DNA of 64,000 nucleotides from Leifsonia williamsii (GTDB lineage Bacteria > Actinomycetota > Actinomycetes > Actinomycetales > Microbacteriaceae): assembly GCF_030433685.1 (NCBI RefSeq), contig NZ_JAROCF010000001.1, forward strand, positions 1,178,001 to 1,242,000. Direction: 5' to 3'. Position numbers and translations under genes: made by a program. The notes under the pieces are model-generated. The model did no database searches. It was not told the origin of the DNA and saw only the letters and a list, made by a program, of their open reading frames with translations. This document shows, piece after piece, positions 28,701 to 38,321 of the stretch; the first letter of the stretch is position 1; each line of letters opens with the position of its first letter.

Positions 28701-28992
28701 CCTCACCCCCGACGATGTCGCGCGCGGCTCGGTCGTGAACACCGCCTTCGCACACGGCACGCACGAGGAGACGCCGCTGGAGGCGGGGAGCAACACGGTC
28801 ACCGTGCCGCTGCCGCCGCAGGCGTTCCCCTCCGGCGGGCAGCCCATGGTCGCGGCGACCGAGCAGGCGCCGGTGTTCGACATGCTCGCGCACACCGGTC
28901 TGGACGCCCTCCCGTTCGGGTTCGGGGCCCTGGCCCTGCTCCTGGCCGGCGGTGTGCTGCTGCTGATCCGCCGCCGCGCGCGGGAGAGCTGA
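19774..28992 (+). CDS. Giant sortase-anchored surface protein with about 22 DUF11-like repeats
   Basis: A 3072-residue exported protein. A signal peptide with a long Arg-rich front ends in VLVPANAAMADM. A unique region (to about 290), rich in Cys, Trp and Ser/Thr, is followed by one divergent DUF11 unit. From residue 431 to about 3010 there are about 22 tandem units of 110-120 residues. Each starts with a L-x-x-x-K-T-G-A-L-A-x-G-A-T-G-like motif, continues through YTFTATNTG and YTWPG, and ends QADVDAGSVxNVATATG. The C-terminus has a sortase signal, LAHTG at 3038-3042, a hydrophobic helix and RRRARES; LAxTG is used by class E sortases of actinobacteria. The repeats are Ig-like stalk modules; adhesion is the likely role. 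No sortase gene is nearby. Confidence 0.93.
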   Translation: MDGSRSLRLFPAPAATRGPEGARRRRRRPIIAVIAMLAVLFTVLVPANAAMADMSLPNTDDISWTKTGSTTASGTLPGNLASLPGATLSVSSSQQPVDVAEWGSSTVASHTNGGYDCMRGRALKQITTCETFTYTVTLKTPLIDPIVPFGFSTGRYWSTTESTSRGCISGWYDGALSNVNGSAPTSSSLTTLQEPGGGWAHTGTATWALPQSAIDSNNCINRTTTDQMGMIQLRGKISSYSFTVYYRAAIVIPWTTTVCPLLSAPAGQFIASVLIPQVDLRVQKTGPASVPGNSALTWDITVSNLSQWDSHGFVVKDAVPSSMSNVSIVSAPAGCSVNGRDLVCAIAPPGCSVSQNGSVSTLADISCTNAILADQSVLAPGASSTIRLSATAPATNGTKIANTVTVSGVDEDPYTPNNSSTVTTTVVQAPSLSIAKQAALAPGSTGKAGDLVNYTFTATNTGNVALTGVTIADPLPGLSGLTYSWPGAAGSLQAGQSVTATATYRLTQADVDAGAVSNVATATGRDPGNALVDGGKAPATVTLNPKPALTMTKQAALAPGATGKAGDLVTYTFSATNVGDVTLKNVAISDPHAGLSALTYQWPGTPGQLAPGQKATATATYTITQADVDAGRVDNTASAAGTTLSGVPVDGGRASVSIPLTGSPQLSLTKTAKLAVGAQGVIGDRVEYTFTATNTGTQTLTNVTVVDQLAGMSALTYQWPGVAGVLVPGQSVTATATYTIAQKDVDAGSVNNVATATGRAPNGASVPSGPAQATVPLNVKPELTLTKRAVLTPGQTGVAGDKVQYTFTVTNTGRVTVNGVTISDHLAGLSALTYQWPGAAGVLQPGQTATATATYTLKQADVDAGSVSNVAVASGTTPTGAPVTSNEVPATVPLDRTASLNVTKTAKLATGQTGKAGDTVNYTFSATNTGPTTLTSVTITDPLPGLSALVYTWPGTPGTLAPGQKVTATATYTVKQADVDAGSVSNVAASAGKAPDGTPVDGGRAPATVPLTNTASLNIRKTATLAPGAVGKAGDTVNYTFSATNTGPTTLTNVKITDPLPGLSSLVYTWPGASGTLKPGETVNATATYTVKQADVDSGAVSNVAASTGRAPDGSNVDGGKAPATVPLKAGASLNVTKVAKLGDGATGKVGDTITYTFTSTNTGPTTLTGVTITDPLPGLSALEYNWPASAGVLAPGQKVTATATYVVKQADVDAGSVSNVASSKGTAPDGSPVDGGKAPATVPLDDDASLNVTKTAALAAGQSGKAGDTVNYTFSATNTGPTTLTGVVISDPLPGLSALTYTWPGAAGVLKPGQKVTATATYTVKQADVDSGAVSNVASSTGTAPDGSPVDGGRAPATVPLTHGASLNITKTGVIAAGQSGKAGDTVNYTFSATNTGPTTLTEVVIADPLPGLSAMSYSWPGVAGTLKPGQTVTATATYTVKQTDVDAGSISNIAASGGRAPDGSPVDGGKAPATVALPHGASLNIAKTAALASGQVGKAGDTVNYTFSATNTGATTLKNVVISDPLPGLSALKYTWPGTPGTLKPGQTVTATATYTVTQADADAGAVSNVAGSTGTAPDGSAVDGGKAPATVPLGATPTLRLHKEIASVTGGSAGDVVTYRFTSTNTGALTLKNVVIVDPLDGLSAMTYTWPGASGILKPGESVVATATYVIKQSDVDAGGVWNTAVSHGDLLGKSGRSLLRSSGSVDSNESSAELPLGQAPKLELTKTGALAAGATGKAGDRVSFSFTLSNPGSVSLTAVSIADQLPGLSAITYSWPGAAGALSPGQTATATASYTLTQADVDAGKVTNIATASSTDPSGDPVDSDPAQADVPLTGAPSIALVKTGALAAGATGKAGDAVNFAFTATNTGTTTLTAVTIEDRLPAVSALAYSWPGAAGTLAPGQKVTATATYALTQVDIDAGRVTNVAVPHSTAPDGSPVDGAPAQAVVPVTPAPALTLTKTGALAAGATGKAGDAITFGFTITNTGSVTASSVAITDQLAGLSAITYTWPASAGALAPGQSASGTATYTVRQADVDAGSVLNVATAAGKAPDGSPIPTGPAQVSVPLQATPALTLVKTGALAAGATGVVGDRVQFSFTVTNSGSVTATGVSISDQLAGLSAITYTWPAAAGTLAPGQSATATASYTLKQADLDAGSVKNVATATGKTPSGSTVTAPPAQVEVPVDASPALTLVKTGALAPGATGAVGDRVQFSFTVTNSGSVTATGVSISDQLAGLSAITYTWPAAAGTLAPGQSATATASYTLKQADLDAGSVKNAATASAKTPTGSTVTAPPAQVEVPVDASPALTLVKTGALAAGATGAVGDTVTFRFTVTNSGTATAAGVSISDQLAGVSAITYTWPATAGVLAPGASVQATATYALTQADIDAGSVTNVATATGSAPDGSTIEAPPAQVVVPVAGRPALTVTKTGALAAGATGAAGDSVSYRITATNSGTVTLTAVTISDELAGLSALQYAWPGSVGVLAPGQAVTATASYTVTQADVDAGSVLNVASASGTDPRGNSVPGGPAQTVVPLAPTPALSLAKSSALAAGATGVAGDTVDYTFTMRNTGTVTLTSVTVTDGLAGLSAIVYTWPGAAGILAPGEQATGTATYVLTQADVDAGAVANTATATGKTPQGETVPATPAEAVVSLDPAPGLAVVKKAALAPGATGGAGDTVRYTFTVTNTGGVTLTSVAVDDQLDGMSALDYAWPAEAGVLAPGQSATATASYTISQADVDAGSVTNLATGVGTGPRGDVVDTPPAEAVVPLNPTPGLALTKTAVFSADSDGSAGDAVEYTFSVTNTGGVTLDGVSISDQLTGMSVPVYSWPGAAGVLAPGQSATARATYIVTAADVEAGSVDNVATATGRAPSGSTVTSPEAHAAVPLAGVPLQAGTPGMDLTKSGSLAEGALGQVGDLVHFTFVVTNTGTVPLTSVSISDPLDGISPLQFGAWPGAVGRLEPGQAVTATATYALTPDDVARGSVVNTAFAHGTHEETPLEAGSNTVTVPLPPQAFPSGGQPMVAATEQAPVFDMLAHTGLDALPFGFGALALLLAGGVLLLIRRRARES
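21064..28860 (+). repeat. In-gene tandem array, about 22 units with a 351-bp period
   Basis: The coding repeats are about 351 bp apart; for example units 15, 16 and 17 begin at 25999, 26350 and 26701, exactly 351 bp each. Neighbouring units differ in similarity. Units 15 and 16 are nearly identical over most of their length at the DNA level, and units 5-10 form a second closely related group. The pattern indicates expansion by unequal recombination. The array is long enough to be miscounted in a short-read assembly. Confidence 0.9.
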
Positions 28993-29015
28993 TCCGGCCT
29001 CCCCGCGCATGACGC

Positions 29016-29047
29016 CGCCGCCCCTCCTGCACGACGGGAGGGGCGGC
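29016..29047 (+). terminator. Hairpin terminator after the surface protein gene
   Basis: A 12-bp GC-only stem: CGCCGCCCCTCC at 29016-29027 pairs with GGAGGGGCGGCG ending near 29048, about 25 bp after the stop at 28992. It separates this gene from the convergent acetyltransferase. No long T-tract follows. Confidence 0.65.
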
Positions 29048-29079
29048 GTCGTCGTGTCAGGAGCGGTGACGCACCGAGG

Positions 29080-29541
29080 TCAGAGCTCCAGCGTGTAGTA
29101 CGCGCTGAGCGGGTCGTCGGTGTATTTCCCGAACGGTCCGCTGGGTGTGAACCCCGCCCGCTCGTAGAGGCGGCGCGCCGGCGCGAAGAAGTCCATGGCT
29201 CCCGTCTCGAGCGAGACGCGGGCGACGCCGCGGCCGCGGGCGTCCTCCAGCACGAAGGCCAGCAGCTGCGCGGCGATGCCCTTGCCGCGCTGCTCGGGGT
29301 CGGTGCGCATGCTCTTCAGCTCCTCGTGCGCCGGCTCCAGGGCCGCGAGCGCCGCGGTGCCCACGATCGCGTCATCGACCGTGGCGGTCCACAGGCGAAC
29401 GCCCGCGCCCTGCAGCTCCTCCAGGTCGAGCGCATGCCGGCTCTCGGGAGGCGCGGTCGGCTCCATGTCGTCCAGGTGCGCCTGCAGGAAGGCGGCGAGG
29501 GTGGGGTCGGCGAAGTCCGCGCGGGCGATGGTGACGCTCAT
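29080..29541 (-). CDS. GNAT acetyltransferase
   Basis: A 153-residue GCN5-type acetyltransferase. The acetyl-CoA binding motif is EQRGKGIAAQLLAFVLEDAR (Q/R-G-x-G-x-A). The region KSMRTDPEQRG and the late LYERAGFTPSGPFGKYTDDPLSAYY match the YafP/PA4866-like subgroup acting on small molecules. The ATG at 29541 is the natural start. Its 5' end is 10 bp from the stop of the upstream iminopeptidase gene, suggesting co-transcription. The substrate is unknown. Confidence 0.88.
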   Translation of the reverse strand: MSVTIARADFADPTLAAFLQAHLDDMEPTAPPESRHALDLEELQGAGVRLWTATVDDAIVGTAALAALEPAHEELKSMRTDPEQRGKGIAAQLLAFVLEDARGRGVARVSLETGAMDFFAPARRLYERAGFTPSGPFGKYTDDPLSAYYTLEL

Positions 29542-29551
29542 GCCGGTCAGG

Positions 29552-30539
29552 TTAGGCGTCCGGGATGTCGCGGACGTTTCGAGCGGCCTCCGCGGTCAGC
29601 CGGGCGGCGGCCTCCCGGGTGAGCTCGACCGCGACGGGGCCGCCGTGACCCTCCGACTCCACGACGTGCAGCTCGCTGTGCGGGAGGCGCTGGTGCAGCC
29701 GCCAGGCCGTGATCACCGGACCGCTGACGTCGTGACGGCCGTGGATGAGCACGACCGGGACCTCCGCCAGCCGGTCGGTGCGCGCCAGGATCGCCTCGTC
29801 GCCGGGCAGGAAGGCGTCGTGGGCCCAGAAGTGCGTGACGAGTGTCCCGAAGACGGCGCGCTGCACCGAGTCCTCGTGCAGCGGGCCGGGCTGCCAGGCC
29901 GGGTCGAGGGAGACGTGGGTCGACTCCCAGGCGTCCCACGCGTCCGCGGCGCGGGCGCGGTCGTCGGCGGCCTCCTCGGAGGGGTCCGCGAGGCGCCGGG
30001 CGTACGCCTCCACGACGCGCTCGCCCGGGTGGCGGCCGGAGGCGGCTTCGAACGCGGCCCACGCCTTCGGGAAGATGCGGCCGACGCCCTCCGTGATCCA
30101 GTCGACCTCGTCGCGGGAGGTGGTCGTCACCGCGAACGCGACGACCCCGATCACGCGCTCCGGGTGGGCGACGGCGTATGCGAGGGCGAGCGTGCTGCCC
30201 CACGAGGCGCCGGTGACGATCCAGCGCTCGATGCCGAGGTGCTCGCGGAGCGCCTCCAGGTCGGCGATCAGGCGCTGGGTGGTGAGCCCGGGCAGGGAGC
30301 CGAGGTCGTCGACGATGAGCGGACGACTGCGGCCGCACCCGCGCTGATCGAGTCCGACGACGAGGTTCTGCGCCGGGTCGAACCGGTTCCGGTAGCCGCC
30401 CGCGCCGAGACCGGAGCCAGGACCTCCGTGCAGCCAGACCGCCGGAACGCCGTCGGGAGCTCCCGAGGTCTCCCAGTACAGGCCGGCGCCGTCGTAGGCG
30501 CAGCAACCCGCTGTCGAGGAGGGGGGAGTCGAGAGTCAC
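29552..30539 (-). pseudogene. Proline iminopeptidase (alpha/beta hydrolase), apparent 1-bp frameshift near the start
   Basis: The body of the gene (to the TAA at 29552) encodes a complete peptidase S33 fold: oxyanion motif LHGGPGSG, nucleophile elbow GASWGSTLALAYA, late aspartate in HGRHD and histidine in SEGHGG. This enzyme class removes N-terminal proline. In that frame no ATG, GTG or TTG lies upstream of the conserved region before a TGA. A GTG at 30539 in the neighbouring frame gives a natural N-terminus (TLDSPLLDSGLLR). Joining it to YDGAGLYWETSG needs removal of one C of the CC pair at 30497-30498. Either the gene carries a single-base insertion or the base call is wrong. If real, the protein would be lost. 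Confidence 0.8.
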
Positions 30540-30558
30540 CCCGCGACTCTAGCCAGCC

Positions 30559-31418
30559 TCACCTGCGCGCCGACAGCCCCGCGGCGTCGATCACGGCCTC
30601 CCGGAACAGCGGCGTCAATTGCTCGGCGGTGGGCCGGGCGGCGGGGTCGCGGGCGGTCATGGCGCGCAGCAGACCCGTCCACGCGCCGGGCAGGTCGTCG
30701 GGCACGGGCGGGTCGACGCTGAGCCGTGCCAGTGCCGACGCGACGGCGTCGTGGCCGGGGTAGGCCACCTGGCGGGTGAAGCACTCCAGCAGCACCAGGC
30801 CGAGCGAGTAGATGTCGCTCGCCTCGGTCGCCGGCTGACGCGACGCCTGCTCGGGGCTCAGGTAGGCGGCGGTTCCGGTCGTCTTGCCCTCCTCCTGGTG
30901 CGCCTGCGACGCGGGGAGGCCGATCGCGATGCCGAAGTCGGTGAGCCGGGCCCGGGCGCGGAAGGTCGTCGTGCCGTAGGTCACCAGCATGATGTTCGAC
31001 GGCTTGATGTCGCGGTGGACGACGCCGTTCGCGTGCACGTACTCCAGCGCCTCGGAGATGTCGTAGGCGATCTCCGCGATCTCCTCCGTCGACAGCTCCC
31101 GCTCGTCCAGAGCGGTGGCGAGGTCGGTGCCAGAGACCAGCTCCATGATGAGGAAGGGCCGCGGGTCGCGCGGCGCCGAGTAGTCGATGCCCGCGTCGAT
31201 CAGCGAGACGATGCCGTGGTGGCTCAGCCGCGCGAGCGCCATCTGCTCGGTGCGGTACTGAGCCATCTCCTCCTCGCCGCCCGACCGGTACAGCTTGATC
31301 GCGACCTCGCGGCCGAGGATCTCGTCGACGGCCCGGAAGATGCTCGCCTCGCCGCCGCGCCCGATCAGGTTCTGCGGACGGTAGCGGCCGAGCAGAGCCG
31401 GGAGCTCGCGCTCGGGCA

Positions 31419-31419
<1 letters not shown>
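30559..31419 (-). CDS. Soluble Ser/Thr protein kinase, last gene of the trehalose operon
   Basis: A 286-residue Hanks-type kinase with no membrane segment and no PASTA domain. Visible elements: Gly-rich loop GRGGEASIF, ATP-binding K42 in VAIKLY, catalytic loop HRDIKPSN (D137), DFG at 161-163, the activation-loop end GTAAYLSPEQ, and the Arg of the last lobe. All catalytic residues are intact. The ATG overlaps the glgX stop by one base (TGATG), so it is translated with the glycogen/trehalose genes. It may phosphorylate an enzyme of that pathway, but nothing in the sequence names the target. Confidence 0.92.
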
Positions 31420-33464
<2,045 letters not shown>

Positions 33465-33685
33465 CGGGAGGCCCCGGCGTCCGTGCGGGCGTGGTGGGAA
33501 CCGGGCTCGGTCACAGTGTCTCCGATCGTCGTGTCCAGCCAACCTACCGGGCGGGGGCGGCGGTCAGGAGGGCATTGACACGGGGTCTCGGGGCCGCTAT
33601 CTGCAGCCGCCGAGTACGCGGATCATCCGCGTACTCGGCGGTTTCGGGGCGAATTCGTGCGTACTCGACGGTGGGGGGCCGCTGA
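33465..33685. other. Intergenic gap between treZ and glgX
   Basis: A 221-bp non-coding gap inside an otherwise tightly packed same-strand gene group. It contains the first dispersed palindromic element (33607-33671) and no credible gene. Whether a separate glgX promoter lies between 33465 and 33606 is not clear from the sequence. Confidence 0.5.
33607..33671. repeat. Dispersed palindromic element, copy 1
   Basis: A perfect hairpin with 17-bp arms (33607-33623 and 33625-33641, one base between), core CCGCCGAGTACGC and its complement. It is followed by a short T-run, a CGAATTCG spacer and a further half-unit GCGTACTCGACGG at 33659-33671. Copies 2 (50140-50207) and 3 (58724-58788) have the same hairpin-spacer-half-unit plan. 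It sits in the treZ-glgX gap. Confidence 0.85.
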
Positions 33686-35416
33686 TCAGACGCGGGTGAC
33701 CCGCACCGCGTCCGCGAACGCCGCCGTGACCTCCGTGGCGGGCGCGGGCTCGCCCAGGCCTCGGCCGCTCAGGGCGACCTCGACGCGCACGTCGCCGCGG
33801 GTGAAGGCGAGCACGCCCTCCGCCACTCCGACCTCTGTCGCCGGTGTGAGCGCCGGGATCGTGCGGCGGAGCGCGATCAGGTCGCGGTACCACTGCAGCA
33901 GCTCGGCGTGCTCCGGGCGGGAGGGCTCCGACCAGTCGAGCTTCGAGCGGAGGAAGGTCTCGGGGTCCTGCGGGTCGGGCACCACGTCCGGGTCCCAGCC
34001 CATCTTCTCGAACTCCTTCACGCGGCCCTCGGCGGTCGCCTTCCCCAGCTCCGGCTCCGGGTGGGAGGTGAAGAACTGCCACGGCGTCGTCGCGCCCCAC
34101 TCCTCGCCCATGAACAGCATCGGCGTGAACGGGCCGAGGAGGGTGAGTGCGGCGGCGGCCGCGAGTCCGCCCTGGTCGAGCGTCGCGGTGAGGCGGTCGC
34201 CGGCGGCGCGGTTGCCGATCTGGTCGTGGTCCTGGCTGAACGCGACGAGGCGGGTGTGGGGGAAGTCGGCGTCCAGCGGGCGACCGTGGTGGCGCTCCCG
34301 GAAGCTCGAGTAGGTGCCGTCGTGGAAGAACCCGCGCTCGAGCACCTTCACCAGGGCCTCCGGCGCGCCGAAGTCGGCGTAGTAGCCGGTGACCTCGCCC
34401 GTCAGGTTGGCGTGGATCGAGTGGTGCACGTCGTCGTCCCACTGCGCGTGGAGGCCGTAGCCGTTGCGCTCGCGGGTGCGGATCAGCTTCGGGTCGTTGA
34501 GGTCGCTCTCGGCGATGAGCGTGAGCGGACGGCCCAGCGCCGACGCGAGCTCGTCCGCCTGGCGGGCCAGCGCCTCCAGGATGTGCTCGGCGGAGGAGTC
34601 GTGGAGGGCGTGCACGGCATCCAGCCGCAGCCCGTCGACGTGCATGTCCTCCAGCCAGTAGCGCGCGTTGTCGAGGATGTACCCGCGCACGACGTCGGAG
34701 TGCGGCCCGTCGAGGTTGAGGGACGCGCCCCAGGTGCTCGACGCGCTGCCGAGGTACGGGCCGTACAGCGGCAGGTAGTTGCCGCTCGGGCCGAGGTGGT
34801 TGTAGACGACGTCCTGCACGACCGCGAGGCCGCGCGCGTGGCACGCGTCGACGAACCGCTGGTACGCCTCCGGGCCGCCGTAGGTCTCTTGCACGGCGTA
34901 CCAGAGCACGCCGTCGTAGCCCCAGTTGTGAGTGCCGTTGAAGGCGTTGACGGGCAGCACCTCCACGGCGTCGACACCCAGCTCCACCAGGTGGTCGAGC
35001 CGGTCGATGGCGGAGTCGAGGGTGCCCTCCGGGGTGAAGGTGCCGATGTGCAGCTCGTAGATCACCGCGCCGGTGAGGTCGCGGCCGCTCCAGCCTCCGT
35101 CGCTCCAGGCATGGGCGCGCGGGTCGAACTCGCGGGTCAGGCCGTGCACGCCCTCGGGCTGGCGCAGCGAGCGCGGGTCGGAGTGCGGGCCGTCGCCGTC
35201 GACCACGAAGCCGTAGTCGACCGGGTCGGGGCCGGCGTCGAACGGAGCGGGGAGGCTCCACCAGCCCTGGTGCCCCTCCGGCGCGTCGCGCACGGGGCTC
35301 AGCGGGTGGGTGCCGTGACCGTCGACCACGACATCGACCGCCGTGGCGTGCGGCGCCCACACCGGGAAGGTGCGGTCGGGTCCGAGCGGACCGCCGGCGC
35401 TCGGCACGCCGATCAT
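33686..35416 (-). CDS. treZ: Malto-oligosyltrehalose trehalohydrolase TreZ
   Basis: A 576-residue GH13 enzyme. It has the N-terminal beta domain ([15 protein letters not shown]), then [29 protein letters not shown], the nucleophile region [20 protein letters not shown] with the acid/base Glu, and [10 protein letters not shown]. These are hallmark TreZ sequences and the length is normal. It releases trehalose from the end of malto-oligosyltrehalose made by TreY. The ATG overlaps the treY stop in ATGA, so the pair is translationally coupled. Confidence 0.95.
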   Translation of the reverse strand: MIGVPSAGGPLGPDRTFPVWAPHATAVDVVVDGHGTHPLSPVRDAPEGHQGWWSLPAPFDAGPDPVDYGFVVDGDGPHSDPRSLRQPEGVHGLTREFDPRAHAWSDGGWSGRDLTGAVIYELHIGTFTPEGTLDSAIDRLDHLVELGVDAVEVLPVNAFNGTHNWGYDGVLWYAVQETYGGPEAYQRFVDACHARGLAVVQDVVYNHLGPSGNYLPLYGPYLGSASSTWGASLNLDGPHSDVVRGYILDNARYWLEDMHVDGLRLDAVHALHDSSAEHILEALARQADELASALGRPLTLIAESDLNDPKLIRTRERNGYGLHAQWDDDVHHSIHANLTGEVTGYYADFGAPEALVKVLERGFFHDGTYSSFRERHHGRPLDADFPHTRLVAFSQDHDQIGNRAAGDRLTATLDQGGLAAAAALTLLGPFTPMLFMGEEWGATTPWQFFTSHPEPELGKATAEGRVKEFEKMGWDPDVVPDPQDPETFLRSKLDWSEPSRPEHAELLQWYRDLIALRRTIPALTPATEVGVAEGVLAFTRGDVRVEVALSGRGLGEPAPATEVTAAFADAVRVTRV

Positions 35417-37755
35417 CGGGTCACCGCCAGCAGGGCGACGGGGTAGGTGTCGAAGACGGTGGCGAGCGGCACCCGGCCGCGCAGCTCCCGTCCGGTCAGC
35501 TCGTCGCGCATCGGCGTCTCCCCGAGGTCGATGGTGGTGTCGCCCCAACCGCCGGCGGCGGCGAGGCCGTGCGGTAGTCGCGTGACCAGGGTCACGGCGC
35601 CGCCGCGGTCGAAGGCCAGCAGGTGGCCGGCGCGGTCGCCGTCGGCAGCGAGCGGCGTGTACCCGCCGAACAGCTCGGGGCGGTCGCGACGCAGCCGCAG
35701 GGCGCGGGAGGTGACGAGCACCTTCGCGGCGCCCGACGAGTCGATCCCGGGTCGCCAGCCCTCGTCGATGTGCGCGAGGAGGCCGGCGGCCACCTCCCAC
35801 TCGACGGGTCGACGGTTGTCCGGGTCGACCAGCGAACGCTCCCAGCGCTCGGAGCCCTGGTACACGTCGGGCACACCGGGCATGGTCAGCTGCACGAGCT
35901 TCGCGGCCAGGCCGTTGCTCGCGCCGGGGCCGTCGATGAGGGCGGACATGGCCTCGACCTCCGCCCGCACCCGCTCGTCGTCGAAGGCGGCATCGACCAG
36001 CGCGGCCATGCGCTTCTCGAACTCCTCGTCGGGGTCGGTCCAGCCGGTGGAGGCGCCCGCCTCGCGGGCCGCCTTGAGCGCGTAGTCCTGGAGGCGCTCG
36101 CGGGAGGCGGGCCAGGCGCCGAGGATCGACTGCCAGAGCAGCGACTCCAGCGACCCGTCCCCCAGGGGGACCCGCTCGTGCACGGAGGCCAGGAACCGTT
36201 CGAACCGCTCCGGCATTTCTGCGAGCACGAGGATGCGCGCGCGGGTGTCCTCGCTGCGCTTGGTGTCGTGGGTGGTGAGCGTCGTCAGCGACTGGGGGAG
36301 GCGCTCCAGCCGGTCGAGCTGGTGGCGGTGGAAGTCGTCCACCGAGAGGGCGAACAGGTCGGGCTCGCCGCCGACCTCGGTGAGTGCGACCAGCCGCGTC
36401 CAGCGGTAGAAGGCGTTGTCCTCGACGCCCTTCGCCATGATCGCGCCGGTCGTCTGCTGGAAGCGCTCGGAGGGCGCGTCCGGGCCGGCGCCCTCGGCGA
36501 GGCGTGCGGCGACGTCGCGGATCGTGTCGGCGATGTCGGGGCGGGAGGCCGCGGCGGCATCGCGGGCGGCCTCCAGGTACTCCACGCCGAACGGCAGGTA
36601 GCTACGGTACACGGGGAACCAGGCGGCCAGCTCGGCGACCGCGTCGGCGGCCCGCTCGGCGGCGGACGGGTCGGCGCCTGCGCCCTCGGCGTCGAGCCGC
36701 AGCTCACGGACGACCCGCAACACCTCCGACCGGAGGATGCCGTCGGCCGCCGCGCGCTTGCGCCGGTGCACGAGCTCGGCCCAGTCCTGGTTCTCGCCGC
36801 GGTCGTCGTGCTCGCGGGCGAGCGCGGTCAGCGGCTCCTCGCCGGCGGGGTCGACCAGGACCCGGTCGACCAGGCCGAGGGCGTCGTAGCCGGTGGTGCC
36901 GGCGACCGGCCAGTCGGGCATCCGCTCGTCGCCCTCGATGATCTTCTCGACCCAGATCGGGCGGCCCTCGGCGAGCTCCGCCAGGCGTTCGAGGTAGCGG
37001 CCGGGGTCGCGCAGGCCGTCCGGGTGGTCGACGCGGAGGCCGTCGACCAGTCCCTCGCGGATCCAGCGGCCGATCTCGCGGTGGGTGTCGTCGAAGACGC
37101 GGTCGTCCTCGACGCGGAGTCCGGCGAGCGTGTTGACCGCGAAGAACCGCCGGTAGTTCAGCTCCGCGTCGGCCCTGCGCCACGAGACCAGCTCGTAGTG
37201 CTGCCGGGCGTGCACCTCGCGCGGGGTGCCGCCCTCGGTGCCGGGGGCGATCGGGAGGCGGTGATCGTAGTAGCGCAGCTCGCCGTCCTCGACGCGCAGC
37301 GCATCCTCCTCATCCGGGCCGTCGCCGAGGATCGGGAGACGCAGCCTCCCGCCGCCGAACGCCCAGTCGATGTCGAAGTACGGCTCGTACGCCGATTCCT
37401 GCCCGTGAGTGAGCACGTCCCACCACCACGCGTTGAGGCGTGGAGTGGCGACGCCGGCGTGGTTGGGCACGATGTCGACGAGGACGCGCATGCCGCGTTC
37501 GTGCGCCGCGTCGGAGAACTCGCGCAGCGCCTCCGGACCGCCGCGCTCCTCGTCGACCCGGGAGTGGTCCACGACGTCGTAGCCGTGATTCGAACCGGGC
37601 TCCGCCTGCAGCAGCGGCGACAGGTAGACCCAGTCGGCGCCGAGGCGCTGCACATGGTCGAGCACCTGGGCGGCGTCGCGGAGGGTGAAGTCGGCGGAGA
37701 TCTGAAGGCGGTAGGTGCTGGCCGGGATGCGGTCGGCGGGATACGGGCTGCTCAC
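35413..37755 (-). CDS. treY: Malto-oligosyltrehalose synthase TreY
   Basis: A 780-residue GH13 enzyme of typical TreY length. It opens with [20 protein letters not shown] and [20 protein letters not shown], contains DIVPNHAGV, the nucleophile region [21 protein letters not shown] with the acid/base Glu, and [12 protein letters not shown]. It turns the reducing-end alpha-1,4 bond of a malto-oligosaccharide into an alpha,alpha-1,1 bond. With TreZ and GlgX it forms the glycogen to trehalose route, which in actinobacteria supplies trehalose for osmotic and desiccation stress. The start is a GTG at 37755. It is first in the minus-strand group. Confidence 0.95.
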   Translation of the reverse strand: MSSPYPADRIPASTYRLQISADFTLRDAAQVLDHVQRLGADWVYLSPLLQAEPGSNHGYDVVDHSRVDEERGGPEALREFSDAAHERGMRVLVDIVPNHAGVATPRLNAWWWDVLTHGQESAYEPYFDIDWAFGGGRLRLPILGDGPDEEDALRVEDGELRYYDHRLPIAPGTEGGTPREVHARQHYELVSWRRADAELNYRRFFAVNTLAGLRVEDDRVFDDTHREIGRWIREGLVDGLRVDHPDGLRDPGRYLERLAELAEGRPIWVEKIIEGDERMPDWPVAGTTGYDALGLVDRVLVDPAGEEPLTALAREHDDRGENQDWAELVHRRKRAAADGILRSEVLRVVRELRLDAEGAGADPSAAERAADAVAELAAWFPVYRSYLPFGVEYLEAARDAAAASRPDIADTIRDVAARLAEGAGPDAPSERFQQTTGAIMAKGVEDNAFYRWTRLVALTEVGGEPDLFALSVDDFHRHQLDRLERLPQSLTTLTTHDTKRSEDTRARILVLAEMPERFERFLASVHERVPLGDGSLESLLWQSILGAWPASRERLQDYALKAAREAGASTGWTDPDEEFEKRMAALVDAAFDDERVRAEVEAMSALIDGPGASNGLAAKLVQLTMPGVPDVYQGSERWERSLVDPDNRRPVEWEVAAGLLAHIDEGWRPGIDSSGAAKVLVTSRALRLRRDRPELFGGYTPLAADGDRAGHLLAFDRGGAVTLVTRLPHGLAAAGGWGDTTIDLGETPMRDELTGRELRGRVPLATVFDTYPVALLAVTR

Positions 37756-37922
37756 GTGCAGTCATTCTGTCCGTGGGCGGCGTCGCGGTGAAGGGCTTGA
37801 AATGTTCACCCCGGTGTATTGCTAGACGTTCTAGCTATATGGTTAGACTAACTACATGTCGCGTCGACGAGCGGTTCCGCCGTCGGGAGCAGGCAGCGAG
37901 CAGCAGCGGAGGCGGAGCGCGG
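37756..37922 (+). promoter_or_regulatory. Promoter region with MarR-type palindromes upstream of the DUF7882 gene
   Basis: This region divides treY from the 37923 gene. It contains GCTAGA-cgt-TCTAGC at 37821-37835 and a second inverted repeat GTTAG-a-CTAAC at 37842-37852. The first matches in layout the palindrome before the MarR gene at 38322. The local base composition is AT-rich compared with its surroundings, as expected of a promoter. Exact -35/-10 boxes are ambiguous. Confidence 0.55.
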
Positions 37923-38273
37923 ATGGGCGTCCTGAGTTACGGGGGCAGCGAGTACGAGTTCGACGACCGGGTGCTGAGCCACCTTCAGGTCGTGATCACG
38001 ACGAAGCTGCGGCGTCGCGAGTCGTTCGCCCTCACCTGGGTGCCGGAGAACGGCGAGTACGGGCGCGAATCCATCTGGGTCGACAACGGCTTCCCGATCC
38101 GCTTCCGGTTCAGTCAGCCGGGCGCCTCGCCGCTCAATCGCGAATGGCTGGAGCAGTTGATGGACGGCACGCATCGCCCCGCCGGGCTCGTGCTGACGGC
38201 CGAGTCGGGCCGCTCGGAGGACCAGCCGGCGCGTCGCGGCCGTGTCCCGAGCGCGCACGCCACGACCGCCTGA
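37923..38273 (+). CDS. Small DUF7882-type protein (often named ATP-dependent DNA ligase in Microbacteriaceae)
   Basis: A 116-residue protein beginning MGVLSYGGSEYEFDDRVLSHLQVVI, with FALTWVPENGEYGRESIWV and FRFSQPG. Such short proteins are widespread in Microbacteriaceae and frequently carry a database name of DNA ligase, but no ligase motif (KxDG) is visible, so I do not give it that function. A purine-rich GGAGGCGGAG precedes the ATG. It is followed 48 bp later by a MarR gene and has a similar palindrome in its promoter, so it is probably under that regulator. Confidence 0.75.
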   Translation: MGVLSYGGSEYEFDDRVLSHLQVVITTKLRRRESFALTWVPENGEYGRESIWVDNGFPIRFRFSQPGASPLNREWLEQLMDGTHRPAGLVLTAESGRSEDQPARRGRVPSAHATTA

Positions 38274-38283
38274 TCCGAGAAAG

Positions 38284-38296
38284 CTAGGCAGCCTAG
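38284..38296. promoter_or_regulatory. Palindrome in the promoter of the first MarR gene
   Basis: CTAGG-cag-CCTAG at 38284-38296 lies about 25 bp before the ATG at 38322, in the expected -35 region. It has the same CTAG-R-(5)-Y-CTAG plan as 37821-37835. A MarR dimer site used for autorepression is the simplest reading. Confidence 0.55.
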
Positions 38297-38321
38297 TTTG
38301 TAGTTGCTCTATCGTTAAGCC

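Noticed and set aside
21559..29010. Long minus-strand frames (885 and 1138 codons) opposite the surface protein, with repeated blocks
   Set aside because: Their repeats simply mirror the 351-bp coding repeats. The plus strand has the signal peptide, sortase signal and ribosome site.
33607..33641. Palindromic element as an ordinary terminator only
   Set aside because: A terminator role is possible, but the conserved spacer and extra half-unit in all three copies are not explained by termination.
37923..38273. ATP-dependent DNA ligase as a function
   Set aside because: No KxDG nucleotidyl transferase motif and only 116 residues; the name is a propagated database label.
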